Positions 18,733 through 26,926 of a stretch of 64,000 nucleotides of DNA are shown piece after piece. The DNA comes from JBBQNR01 sp038330145. Its GTDB lineage: Bacteria > Actinomycetota > Thermoleophilia > Solirubrobacterales > JBBDJG01. Made by a program: the position numbers and the translations under genes. Below the pieces are notes generated by a model that saw only the letters and a list, made by a program, of their open reading frames with translations, was not told where the DNA came from and made no database searches. Numbering within the stretch: position 1 is the first letter of the stretch; every line of letters begins with the position of its first letter. The DNA lies in assembly GCA_038330145.1 (NCBI GenBank), contig JBBQNR010000005.1, forward strand, positions 1 through 64,000. Direction: 5' to 3'.

Positions 18733-19800
18733 CTAGCCGTTCTTCGCCACCGGCTCGATGCGGTCGATCGCAGGCGTGCGTTTCTCCGTGATCAGGTCGA
18801 GCACCGCCTCCTCCACGACCCGGCGTACCGACGGGCGGACTATCTGGGTCGGGTCGTCCACGCCCTCGAGCGCGCCTCCGATCGTCCAGCCCGACTGGTA
18901 GCGGTCGAACACGCGCGGGTCGATGTAGGAGGCGCGGCAGACGGCCGGCGTGTTCCCGAGCATGAAGGCGACGCCCTTGACCGCCTCGTTCATGGCGCGT
19001 TTGCGCGCCGACTTCGTGGTCGCGTCGGCGCCCTCGTCGGCGAGCAGGACCGCCGCCAGCATGGTCGCGTTCCAGGTGCGGAAGTCCTTGGCCGAGAAGT
19101 CGGCGCACGTGGCGTGCTTTATGTAGTCGTTGATGTCGGTCGAGCTGATGTCGTGCCAGCGGCGACTGTTGCGGTACGCCAGCAGCTCCGGCCCGCCGCC
19201 GCGCCTGCGCTTCAGCTCGGCGACGATCCTGCGGATCTCCGGGCCCACGATCGGTTCCTGCACGCCGCGCGCTCCGCTCTTGGCCGGGTAGTCGAAGCTG
19301 AGCCCCGTGCCGTTGATGGTCACGTGCTCCTTCAGCAGCGTCGCCAGGCCGTAGCTCTCGTTGCGTTCCGCGTAGTCCTCGGATCCGATCCGGAAGAATC
19401 CGTGGTCGAGCAGGTGCACGGCGCATGCGAGCACCTGCTCGCGGCTCATGTCGGGCATCCGCAGATCCGCGGCGACGCGCTTTCGCATCCGCGGCAGTGC
19501 TCGCGCGAAGCCGATCATCTCGCCGAACTTCTCCTGGTCCCTTCGCTCGCGCCAGCGCTTGTGGTAGAGGTACTGCTTGCGCCCGGCGGAGTCGACCCCG
19601 GTTGCCTGGAGATGGCCGTTCGGGTGGCGGCAGATCCAGACGTCCTCCCAGGCAGGGGGGATCGCCAGCTCGCGGACACGCTCGAGGTCCTCGGCCGAGG
19701 TCAGGCGATTGCCGGAGGCGTCGACGTACTCGAAGCCTTTGCCCCGCCGCCTGCGGCGGATCCCGGGCTGCGAGCAGTCGGATCGTTTCAGCCTTGCCAC
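18733..19800 (-). CDS. DNA topoisomerase IB (poxvirus/bacterial type)
   Basis: 355 aa. I start at GTG 19800 (VARLKRSDCSQPG), since the frame further upstream gives Pro/Gly-rich sequence. The protein relaxes DNA through a tyrosyl 3'-phosphate intermediate. Visible features: the conserved YRNSRRWHDISSTDINDYI and KDFRTWNATMLAA regions, the LSFDYPAKSG stretch, and the catalytic Tyr in RASYIDPRV near residue 292. Length fits bacterial TopIB (~330-370 aa). It is transcribed towards the GGDEF-HD-GYP gene and divergently from the REC-HD-GYP gene. Confidence 0.9.
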   Translation of the reverse strand: MARLKRSDCSQPGIRRRRRGKGFEYVDASGNRLTSAEDLERVRELAIPPAWEDVWICRHPNGHLQATGVDSAGRKQYLYHKRWRERRDQEKFGEMIGFARALPRMRKRVAADLRMPDMSREQVLACAVHLLDHGFFRIGSEDYAERNESYGLATLLKEHVTINGTGLSFDYPAKSGARGVQEPIVGPEIRRIVAELKRRRGGGPELLAYRNSRRWHDISSTDINDYIKHATCADFSAKDFRTWNATMLAAVLLADEGADATTKSARKRAMNEAVKGVAFMLGNTPAVCRASYIDPRVFDRYQSGWTIGGALEGVDDPTQIVRPSVRRVVEEAVLDLITEKRTPAIDRIEPVAKNG

Positions 19801-19928
19801 CCAACCGTTGTGCCCCAGCGGGCGTTTCCGCAATCGGCCCAGCCCCGCGCCAGGCCTGAGCCCGTCCTGCTCCGATGGCCCAGGTTCAAGTCCTGGGCGC
19901 AAAAAGACGACAAATACGAAGGCCGACG

Positions 19929-21092
19929 ATGGCGTCCAGGCCGGCCAGGGACCCGATGTTCGACGAAGCCACATTTCAGAAGGCACGAGTGCTGGTCGTT
20001 GACGACCAGGCTGAGACCGCGACGATGCTCGAGCGCATGCTCAGGAGCGAGGGCTACACGAACATCGTCACCACCTCGGACTCCACGCAGGTGGTCGGAC
20101 TGTGCGCGCGCACCCCGCCGGACCTCGTGCTGCTGGACCTCCACATGCCCGCGCCGGACGGCTACGAGGTGATGGAGATGCTCAAGCCCTGGATCGAGGG
20201 AAGGTGGTTCCCAATCCTGGTGCTGTCGGCAGACATGACGCCCGACGCCCGCAGCCGAGCGCTCTCGGCCGGCGCCAAGGACTTTCTCAGCAAGCCGATT
20301 GACAACTCCGAGCTGATGCAGCGGATCAGGAACCTGCTCGAGGCGCGCTTCATGCAGCTCGAGCTGCGCGGGCAGAGCCTCACGCTCGAGCAACAGGTGG
20401 ACGATCGCACGCGGGAGCTGACCGAGGCGCGCATGGAGATCCTCGAGCGGCTTGCCGTCGCCTCGGAGTACCGCGACGACGACACGGGCGAGCACAGCCA
20501 GCGCATCGGTCGCACGTCGGCGCTGATCGCTGAGGCGCTCGGTCTCCCGGACGAGACCGTGACGCTGATTCGCTTCGCCGCGCCGCTACACGACATCGGC
20601 AAGATCGGCGTGCCGGACCAGATCCTGCTCAAGCCGGGCAAGCTGACCGAGAGCGAGTTCGACGTGATGAAAAACCACGTCAACATCGGCGCCTTCATCC
20701 TCTCGCGCAGTCAGTCGCCGATCCTGCGCATGGGCGAGGAGATCTCCCGCACCCACCACGAGTGGTGGGATGGCAGCGGCTACGCGGCCGGCCTCGCGGG
20801 CAACGAGATCCCCCTCAGTGGCCGCATCGTCGCCGTGGCGGATGTCTTCGACGCCCTCGTCCAGAATCGTCCGTACAAGGCGGCATGGCCCATTGCGCAG
20901 GCGGTCGAGGAGATCTCACGGCTGGCCGGTCAGCACTTCGATCCCCGCGTGGTGAAGGCCTTCGAAAAACTCGATCACGAGTTGCTGCTGAAGCCGGTCG
21001 AGTCGCCGGTCCAGATCCTCCCCCGTGACGCGGATCCGCACGCGCCGGGGCTGGCCGAGAACCGGCTCCGCTACGCATCGCTGATCAATTAG
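19929..21092 (+). CDS. RpfG-like response regulator: receiver plus HD-GYP
   Basis: 387 aa from ATG 19929 (GAAGG 5 nt upstream); ATG 19956 is possible. Residues ~15-135 are a receiver domain with phospho-acceptor Asp in LVLLDLHMP and the conserved Lys in FLSKPIDNS. A coiled linker (EQQVDDRTRELTEAR) leads to an HD domain with LHDIGKIGVPD, MKNHVNIGAFIL, THHEWWDGSGY and VADVFDALVQ. The signature reads GYA-AGL rather than GYP, a mild deviation. It should hydrolyse c-di-GMP under phosphorelay control; no cognate kinase is in the window. A TCAAGTC motif lies upstream at ~19883, like the one before the GGDEF-HD-GYP gene. Confidence 0.9.
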   Translation: MASRPARDPMFDEATFQKARVLVVDDQAETATMLERMLRSEGYTNIVTTSDSTQVVGLCARTPPDLVLLDLHMPAPDGYEVMEMLKPWIEGRWFPILVLSADMTPDARSRALSAGAKDFLSKPIDNSELMQRIRNLLEARFMQLELRGQSLTLEQQVDDRTRELTEARMEILERLAVASEYRDDDTGEHSQRIGRTSALIAEALGLPDETVTLIRFAAPLHDIGKIGVPDQILLKPGKLTESEFDVMKNHVNIGAFILSRSQSPILRMGEEISRTHHEWWDGSGYAAGLAGNEIPLSGRIVAVADVFDALVQNRPYKAAWPIAQAVEEISRLAGQHFDPRVVKAFEKLDHELLLKPVESPVQILPRDADPHAPGLAENRLRYASLIN

Positions 21093-21131
21093 TCCGCTTT
21101 CGCGACCAAACGGTCAGGCAGCGCTCGCCGT

Positions 21132-21187
21132 CTAGATGATTGATTCCGCGGCCCCGTGCGTACGTGGATCGTGGAATCAATCATCTG
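21132..21187. repeat. Stop-codon-associated long-stem palindrome, copy 1
   Basis: CTAGATGATTGATTCC pairs with GGAATCAATCATCTGG across a GC-rich ~24-nt loop. It is the reverse-complement orientation of copies at 50988-51061 and 55726-55782. It lies between convergent genes and ends 3 bp before the stop codon of the minus-strand gene (21193-21191). It may act as a bidirectional terminator without a U-tract, or be a small mobile palindrome. Confidence 0.8.
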
Positions 21188-21190
21188 GCC

Positions 21191-21897
21191 CTATGGGGTA
21201 ACGACGCCCTGGCGCAGGAAGACGGCCTCGTCTCCGCTGCCGCAGGTGAGCGGGCAGCCGCTCGCCGCCGAACCGACGTCGCCATCGGGGCCCGCGTCCT
21301 CGACGTTGACGGAGAAGGTCGAGATCACGGCGCGGCTACCCTCGCGCGCGTAGCCGGGCACCAGGGTGTCCGCCGTGGTGGAGACGTTGCAGTCGCTTCC
21401 GGTGGCCGGGTCGAGGCTCGCCGAGCAGAGCACCGGCACGGAGAGCTCGAGGTCCTGCACCGTGGCCGGAACGTCCTCGAGCGGGCCGCTGGCGCGGTCG
21501 GTGATGCGGATCGCCGTCGTGTAGATGACCTTGCCGGTGTAATCACCGCCGTCGCTCGCTCGCCGAACGTCGCTGGCCTGGCCCGCAATCCTGACGTCGG
21601 CCTCGTCGGCCGCGTGCCCGGGTTTCCCGGCAGCACGTCGTAGGGCTTGGTGTAGTCGATCAGCGCCCGCTCGTCCACCTGCACCGGTATCTGCTGCCAG
21701 CCGGCGGAGAAGCGGAACGCGATCACGGCTCCCGGCTGCTCTCCGACCAGCGGGGTGATCTGCGCCCCCGTGAAGACGACGGGGTCTTCGGGACGATTGG
21801 TCGGCGCCGCCTGGGCCGGCAGGGCGAGTGCAAGCGCAGTGAGCAGGGATGCGAAGCCGCATGCCGCGCTGAGCCTGGCGCTGCGAATCCCCTTCAA
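21191..21897 (-). pseudogene. Frameshifted secreted protein carrying the shared C-terminal module
   Basis: Starts at ATG 21897 with a signal peptide (MKGIRSARLSAACGF, ending PAQAAP) and ~60 aa of unrecognised mature sequence (FSAGWQQIPVQVDERALIDY). It then reads DVLPGNPG and breaks. The rest of the shared module (DEADVRIAGQASDVRR through FLRQGVVTP) continues in another frame down to the TAG at 21193. Compared with the two intact modules, one base is missing near 21608-21615. The junction KPYDVLPGNPG also suggests an internal deletion fused the N-terminal part to the module. Sequencing error is the main alternative for the frameshift. Palindrome copy 1 lies directly downstream. Confidence 0.75.
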
Positions 21898-21963
21898 CCA
21901 CCCTCCCGTGCTTGGCCGAAGGCCATTGTAGTGAGGGTTTCTGGTCCGTGGGTGCGAAATCGC

Positions 21964-22038
21964 GATGCGCCCGGAGGGATTCGAACCCTCGACTCCCGGA
22001 TTAAAAGTCCGGAGCTCTGACCCCTGAGCTACAGGCGC
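21964..22038 (-). tRNA. tRNA-Lys (anticodon TTT)
   Basis: 75 nt with complete cloverleaf: acceptor GCGCCTG/CGGGCGC (one G-T pair), TA at 8-9, D-arm GCTC/GAGC, anticodon arm CCGGA-CTTTTAA-TCCGG, T-arm GAGGG-TTCGAAT-CCCTC, discriminator A. The 3' CCA is not encoded. No attachment-site duplication or integrase is visible nearby. Confidence 0.95.
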
Positions 22039-22089
22039 CGACCTAAGGTAGCGGAGCCCGCCGCGCTCCCACCCGAGGCGCCCCTGCGG

Positions 22090-22989
22090 CTACCCGAGCA
22101 CGGCCGCGACGGACCTGCCGGCCTTCCTGCGCTTCCCTTTCTTTTTCTTGGCCTTGCACTCCACCGTCTGGTCGGTCTTCGTCCCGGCCTTGGGCGACTG
22201 CTTGTAGACCTTCCCGCTGCCCTTGATCCTGTACTTGCAGCCGGCCTTCGCGAGAACCTGTTGTGCCTTCTTGACGGACCTGCCCTTGACGCTCGGGACG
22301 GTGCAGCCGCCGGCGCTCTTGCCGCCCGCCGGCGTAACCGCCGGCAGCGCCGCTGGCACGATGGGCGCCACGACAGGCGGAGAGGCGTAGAAGCTTGCGG
22401 CCAGGAACAGCGACGGTGATTCCGGCGCGAAGTCGAAGACGTCGTCGTACTTGACCCGCGGGGTTCCCTGATCGTCGGCGCTGACGACGTCGAGCGCCAG
22501 CGTTGCCGGTGCCCCGACGCCGAGCTGCTCCAGAGTTGCGGAGAAGCCGCCGGCGCCGACGGGCGTCAGAGGCGGTCCGTCCGAGAAGTCGAAGCTGTCC
22601 ACTCCGTCCCAGGTACCGAGGCTCGGACCGATGTCAGGTCCGCTTCGGCCCAGGATCAGCACAGCCCTGTCGGCGCCGAAGTGGCCGGTGGCCGCATTGC
22701 CGTCGGTGTCGATGTAGGTGGATACGGAGTCGCCTGCGGCCAGAGAGCCTGCCGCCGACATCGACTGGACAGCCGGCTTGACCGTCACGTTGCAGGTCGC
22801 ATCGAGAGAGGCCTCCAGGTCGAGCAACTCGGGAGCGCCGTTGCCGTCCGCATCCTGGTCATCGAAGCTCGCCGTGCGCGGCGTCGAGAAGCAGGCCGCC
22901 TCTGCCGCTCCGGCGCCGAAAGCGAGCAGCAGCACGCCGGCAGCCGCCACGAGAGCGGCGAGCGCAAGCCGCTTGCCCCTGTCCTTCAT
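22090..22989 (-). CDS. Secreted protein with a C-terminal PASTA domain
   Basis: 299 aa. Residues 1-32 are a signal peptide ending GAAEAACF. Residues ~35-200 form a secreted domain with DQDADGNGAPELLDLEA and DTDGNAATGHFG, which read like calcium-binding or beta-rich extracellular repeats. After a Pro/Ala linker, residues ~228-285 are a PASTA domain (CTVPSVKGRSVKKAQQVL, then KVYKQSPKAG), which in other proteins binds muropeptides or beta-lactams. The C-terminal tail is lysine/arginine rich. The PASTA domain points to a cell-wall location. It precedes tRNA-Lys on the same strand and follows the purine cluster. Confidence 0.82.
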   Translation of the reverse strand: MKDRGKRLALAALVAAAGVLLLAFGAGAAEAACFSTPRTASFDDQDADGNGAPELLDLEASLDATCNVTVKPAVQSMSAAGSLAAGDSVSTYIDTDGNAATGHFGADRAVLILGRSGPDIGPSLGTWDGVDSFDFSDGPPLTPVGAGGFSATLEQLGVGAPATLALDVVSADDQGTPRVKYDDVFDFAPESPSLFLAASFYASPPVVAPIVPAALPAVTPAGGKSAGGCTVPSVKGRSVKKAQQVLAKAGCKYRIKGSGKVYKQSPKAGTKTDQTVECKAKKKKGKRRKAGRSVAAVLG

Positions 22990-23079
22990 CTTCCCTCCTT
23001 GGAACGCTGATCCAGACCTTTCCGACAGTAGCCCGGCAAAAGGAGGTCGGTCAAGAAAAGCTCACATACTCAGGCGGAA

Positions 23080-23091
23080 CGCGCCGGCGCG
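23080..23091. terminator. Perfect GC palindrome downstream of purH
   Basis: CGCGCCGGCGCG, a 12-bp perfect palindrome 24 nt past the purH stop, followed on the minus strand by a TTTTCTT stretch about 25 nt later. Position suits termination of the purine operon, but stem and spacing are poor for an intrinsic terminator. Confidence 0.25.
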
Positions 23092-23114
23092 ACCTCGCCC
23101 AGGCAGCAGGCGCG

Positions 23115-24728
23115 CTAGTGCCGGAAGTGGCGCCGGCCCGTGAAGACCATCGCCACGCCCGCGCGGTCGGCCGCCTCGATCACCTCGGCGTCACGCATCG
23201 ATCCGCCGGGCTGGATGATCGCGGTCACGCCTGCCTCGATCGCCAGCTCGGGGCCGTCCGCGAACGGGAAGAAGGCGTCGGACGCAAGCGCCGAGCCCTT
23301 GACCGCCGCGTTCTCGCGTGTCGCCTTGTCGACCGCGAGTCGCACCGACTCGACGCGGCTCATCTGACCGGCGCCGATGCCGATCGTCGCAAGGTCCTTG
23401 GCGATCACGATTGCGTTGGAGCGCACGTGCTTGACGACCTTCCAGGCGAACAGCATGTCGCCCCACTCGTCCTCGGTCGGCGAGCGCTTGGTGACGACGT
23501 CCATCGTCGCCCGCTCCTGCATGTCGCCGTCGCGATCCTGCACCAGCACGCCACCGGTCACGCGGCGCATGTCGCGCTCGCCGACGATGATCTTGCGGCG
23601 CTCGGAGTCGTCGATGATGCGCACGTTGGGCTTGCTCTGGAGGATCTCGAGGGCGCCCTCCCCGTAGCCGGGCGCGAACAACAGCTCGACGAAGTTCTCG
23701 TTCAGCTTCTGCGCCAGGTCGGCGTCGACCTCGCGGTTGACCACGACCACTCCGCCGAAGGCGCTCTCGGGGTCACCCGCGAGCGCGCGGTCGTAGGCCT
23801 GGTGGATCGTCTCGCCGACGGCGCAGCCGCAGGGGTTGTTGTGCTTGATGATCGCCACCGCCGGCAGCTCGAACTCGCGCAGCAGGCGCCGGCCCGAGTC
23901 GAGGTCGAGCAGGTTGTTGAAGGAAAGCTCCCGGCCGTGCAGCTTCGCCGTGCGCGCCAGCAGGTGCGTGCGAACCCCCGTCTCCTCGTAGTAGGCGGCG
24001 CGCTGATGAGGGTTCTCGCCGTAGGTGAGGTCGAGCACCTTCTCGAACGACGCCACCATGTGCTGCGGGAACTCGTCCTCGCGCTCGGCGAACCAGCTCG
24101 AGATCGCCGCGTCGTAGCGGGCGGTGAGCCCGAAGGCGTCGGTGGCCAGCGTCTGGCGCGTCTGCCCCGACACCGAGCCGTTCAGCTCGCGCAGCTCCTC
24201 TATCACGGCGTCGTAGCTCTCGGGCCGCACCACGACCGCCACGAAGGCGTGGTTCTTGGCGGCGGCACGGATCAGCGTCGGGCCGCCGATGTCGATCTGC
24301 TCGATCACCTCGTCGTCGCTGGCGCCTCTGCGGGCGGCCGTGCGCTCGAAGGGATAGAGGTTCACGCAGACGAGGTCGATCGGCTCGATTCCGTGCTCGG
24401 CCAGAGTCTCGCGGTGGTCGGGCTTGGACCTGATCGCCAGCAGGCCGGCGTAGATGGATGGGTGGAGCGTCTTCACCCGCCCGTCGAGGATCTCAGGGAA
24501 GCCGGTGTAGTCCTCGATCGATCGCGAGTCGAGCCCGGCACGCCCCAGCTCCGCCGCCGTGCCGCCGGTCGAGACGATCTCGATACCGAGGTCGGTCAGC
24601 GCCCGGGCGAACTCGACCAAGCCGCGCTTGTCGGAGACGCTCAGCAGCGCACGCTCGATCTTGAGGTCGCCTGCGCCCCCCTGCTCGGCCACGGCCACGG
24701 ACTCCTTCGCTTGCCTTGTGTCGCTCAC
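23115..24728 (-). CDS. purH: Bifunctional AICAR transformylase / IMP cyclohydrolase
   Basis: 537 aa, full family length. Catalyses the last two purine steps: formylation of AICAR by 10-formyl-THF and closure to IMP. N-terminal IMP cyclohydrolase domain: ALLSVSDKRGLVEFARAL, STGGTAAEL and VKTLHPSIYAGLLA. C-terminal transformylase: YGENPHQRAAYYE, the catalytic K-H region IIKHNNPCGCAVG, and SDAFFPFADGPE. The C-terminus VFTGRRHFRH is typical. ATG 24728 overlaps the purN stop by 4 nt. Last gene of the purine cluster. Confidence 0.97.
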   Translation of the reverse strand: MSDTRQAKESVAVAEQGGAGDLKIERALLSVSDKRGLVEFARALTDLGIEIVSTGGTAAELGRAGLDSRSIEDYTGFPEILDGRVKTLHPSIYAGLLAIRSKPDHRETLAEHGIEPIDLVCVNLYPFERTAARRGASDDEVIEQIDIGGPTLIRAAAKNHAFVAVVVRPESYDAVIEELRELNGSVSGQTRQTLATDAFGLTARYDAAISSWFAEREDEFPQHMVASFEKVLDLTYGENPHQRAAYYEETGVRTHLLARTAKLHGRELSFNNLLDLDSGRRLLREFELPAVAIIKHNNPCGCAVGETIHQAYDRALAGDPESAFGGVVVVNREVDADLAQKLNENFVELLFAPGYGEGALEILQSKPNVRIIDDSERRKIIVGERDMRRVTGGVLVQDRDGDMQERATMDVVTKRSPTEDEWGDMLFAWKVVKHVRSNAIVIAKDLATIGIGAGQMSRVESVRLAVDKATRENAAVKGSALASDAFFPFADGPELAIEAGVTAIIQPGGSMRDAEVIEAADRAGVAMVFTGRRHFRH

Positions 24729-25384
24729 TGGCTCTCCTCCAGGACGCTTTCGTCCACGTGCACGGTTCTTGGATTGTCGCTGTCGAGCCTGACGGCACCA
24801 CGCGCGATCAGGCCGATGGCTCGCGGCAGCAGCTCATGTTCGGTCCGGTGCAGGAGCTCGCGGACCTGCTCCGGATCCCGAGTGTAGGGAAGCCTGACGG
24901 GCTCCTGAAGTATCACCGGCCCCGAGTCTACGCCTGCGTCGACGAAATGCACCGTGACGCCCCCGACCTTGACGCCGTAGGCCACCTGGTCCTCGATCGG
25001 TTGCGCGCCGGGGAAGGCGGGCAGCAGCGACGGATGGACGTTGATCACCCGCTCCGGGAACGCCGACAGGAAGCCGGGCGTCAGCAGGTGCATGAAGCCG
25101 GCCAGCACGACCAGGTCCACTCCGCGCTCGGCAAGCCAGGCCGCCATCGCGCCATCGCGCTGCTCACGGCCGTCGTAGCGGTCGAGCTCGAAGGCAGCGC
25201 TCTCGACCCCCGCAGCCGCGGCGCGGTCGAGCGCCCTCGCGCTCTCGCTGCTGCTCGCCACGGCGACGACATCGACCCCGTCGCGACCGTGCATCGTGTC
25301 CAGGATCGCCTGAAGGTTCGTGCCCGCGCCTGAGACGAGGACGCCCACGCCGAAACGCTCTTGACGGAAGCGCTCTTCCATCAC
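24725..25384 (-). CDS. purN: Phosphoribosylglycinamide formyltransferase
   Basis: 219 aa. Transfers formyl from 10-formyl-THF to GAR (third purine step). Shows VLVSGAGTNLQAILD at the phosphate-binding N-terminus, the catalytic triad region INVHPSLLPAFPG (Asn and His) and GVDSGPVI (Asp), and VHFVDAGVD. ATG at 25384 with a second Met immediately after. Separated from purF by 37 nt, where many genomes have purM; no purM is present here. Confidence 0.96.
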   Translation of the reverse strand: MMEERFRQERFGVGVLVSGAGTNLQAILDTMHGRDGVDVVAVASSSESARALDRAAAAGVESAAFELDRYDGREQRDGAMAAWLAERGVDLVVLAGFMHLLTPGFLSAFPERVINVHPSLLPAFPGAQPIEDQVAYGVKVGGVTVHFVDAGVDSGPVILQEPVRLPYTRDPEQVRELLHRTEHELLPRAIGLIARGAVRLDSDNPRTVHVDESVLEESQ

Positions 25385-25421
25385 CTAACCCAGAACTCTG
25401 AGCCCAGAATCCTGGCCCCGC

Positions 25422-26924
25422 TCACGACCTGACTACCGCTAGCTCCTCGAGCGCGTGCTTGCCGTTCGCGTGCTCGGTCCCCTCGAGCGGGTACTCGCCG
25501 GTGAAGCAGGCGTCGCAGTGATCGCTGCGCGGGGTGCCGATGGCCTCGTAGACGCCTTCGATCGAGAGGTAGGCGAGCGAGTCGGCGCCCAGCTCGCGCG
25601 CGATCTCTGTCGGCTCGCGGCCGTGGGCGATCATCTCCTCGCGGGTCGACATGTCGATCCCGTAGTGGCATGGGTGCCGGATCGGAGGCGCCGAGATGCG
25701 CAGGTGGACCTCCCTGGCGCCGGCGTCGCGCAGTATGCGCACGATCTGGCGGGTGGTGTTGCCGCGCACGATCGAGTCGTCCACGACCACCAGGCTCTTG
25801 CCCTGCACCACATCGGGCAGCGGGTTGAACTTCATGCGCAGGCCGTGGTGGCGCAATTCCTGCCCGGGCTCTATGAACGTGCGCGCCACGTAGCGATTCT
25901 TGATCAGTCCGTCGTCCTGCGGGATGCCGGAGGCACGCGCGAAGCCCTTCGCCGCTGCGTTGCCGGAGTCGGGGACCGAGATCACGAGCTCGGCATCGAC
26001 CGGCGCCTCGCGGGCCAGGAGCTCACCCATCCGCCCGCGCACGGACTGAAGCGTGCGGCCCTCGAGCTTGGAGTCCGGGCGCGAGAAGTAGATGTGCTCG
26101 AACACGCAGAGGGCGCGCCTTGGCGACTCGACCGCCTGGCGGGCCTCGATCCCCCGCGCTCCGAGAGAGACCAGCTCGCCCGGTTGCACCTCGCGCATCA
26201 GCTTGGCGCCGATGATGTCCAGCGCGCAGCTCTCGGACGCCACCACGTAGCGGCCGTCGAGATCGCCCAGGCACAGCGGCCGCAGCCCCGCCGGATCACG
26301 GAAGGCAACCACGGCGTCGTCGGTCATGATGACGGTCGAATAGGCGCCCGCCAGCCTCTCCATCACCTCGGCGACGGCGTCCTCGATCCGCTCCGCCGGA
26401 TGCCGGGAGATCAGCGCGGCGATGATCTCCGAGTCGGAGGTGGAGCGGAATCGCACCCCCTCGGCCACCAGCTCGTTGTAGAGATCGACGGCATTGATGA
26501 GGTTGCCGTTGTGGGCAAGCGCGATCGGCCGGCGATCGTCGCGGTAGACGGGCTGCGAGTTGTCCCAGCCGCTCTTGCCGGTGGTCGAGTAGCGGACGTG
26601 GCCGACGGCGCTGTCGCCGGTGAGTGTCCTCAGACTGCGCTCGTCGAAGACCTGGGAGACGAGGCCGAGATCGCGCTGGGTGGTGATGTGGCCGTTCTCG
26701 CAGGTGGCCATGCCGGCCGATTCCTGCCCGCGGTGCTGGAGCGCATAGAGGGCGAAATAGGTGAGCCTGGCGACGTCGTGCTCGGGCGCGTAGACGCCGA
26801 AGACGCCGCACTCGTCGCGCGGGCCCTCGCGGTCGGAGAGCGGCGCCACCTGCTCGCTGCCTTCGGGTTCCTGAAAGCGAACGCGCTCCTGCGCGCCGGA
26901 CGTGGCAGGGTGCTGTTCACGCAT
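25422..26924 (-). CDS. purF: Amidophosphoribosyltransferase
   Basis: 500 aa from ATG 26924. First committed purine step: glutamine plus PRPP to phosphoribosylamine. A 38-residue propeptide precedes the nucleophile Cys in DECGVFGVY. Glutaminase features: YALQHRGQESAG, GHVRYSTTG and LAHNGNLIN. PRPP loop: VVVDDSIVRGNT. Four cysteines match the Fe-S type enzyme (LCVFEH, HPCHYG, CDACF). It begins 2 nt after the purL stop with no strong ribosome site, so it is probably coupled to purL. Confidence 0.97.
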   Translation of the reverse strand: MREQHPATSGAQERVRFQEPEGSEQVAPLSDREGPRDECGVFGVYAPEHDVARLTYFALYALQHRGQESAGMATCENGHITTQRDLGLVSQVFDERSLRTLTGDSAVGHVRYSTTGKSGWDNSQPVYRDDRRPIALAHNGNLINAVDLYNELVAEGVRFRSTSDSEIIAALISRHPAERIEDAVAEVMERLAGAYSTVIMTDDAVVAFRDPAGLRPLCLGDLDGRYVVASESCALDIIGAKLMREVQPGELVSLGARGIEARQAVESPRRALCVFEHIYFSRPDSKLEGRTLQSVRGRMGELLAREAPVDAELVISVPDSGNAAAKGFARASGIPQDDGLIKNRYVARTFIEPGQELRHHGLRMKFNPLPDVVQGKSLVVVDDSIVRGNTTRQIVRILRDAGAREVHLRISAPPIRHPCHYGIDMSTREEMIAHGREPTEIARELGADSLAYLSIEGVYEAIGTPRSDHCDACFTGEYPLEGTEHANGKHALEELAVVRS

Positions 26925-26926
26925 AT

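Noticed and set aside
19870..19900. A tRNA T-arm look-alike (CCAGG-TTCAAGT-CCTGG) upstream of the REC-HD-GYP gene
   Set aside because: No D-arm, anticodon arm or acceptor stem can be drawn 5' of it. More likely a chance hairpin overlapping the TCAAGTC motif noted as a weak promoter element.
21100..22040. Possible integration site at tRNA-Lys with repeats and a pseudogene nearby
   Set aside because: No integrase, no duplicated tRNA 3' end and no change of composition; repeats fit a dispersed family.
23118..24887. A 589-codon plus-strand frame antisense to purH
   Set aside because: The minus strand encodes a full-length PurH; the plus frame is low-complexity Arg/Val/Leu.
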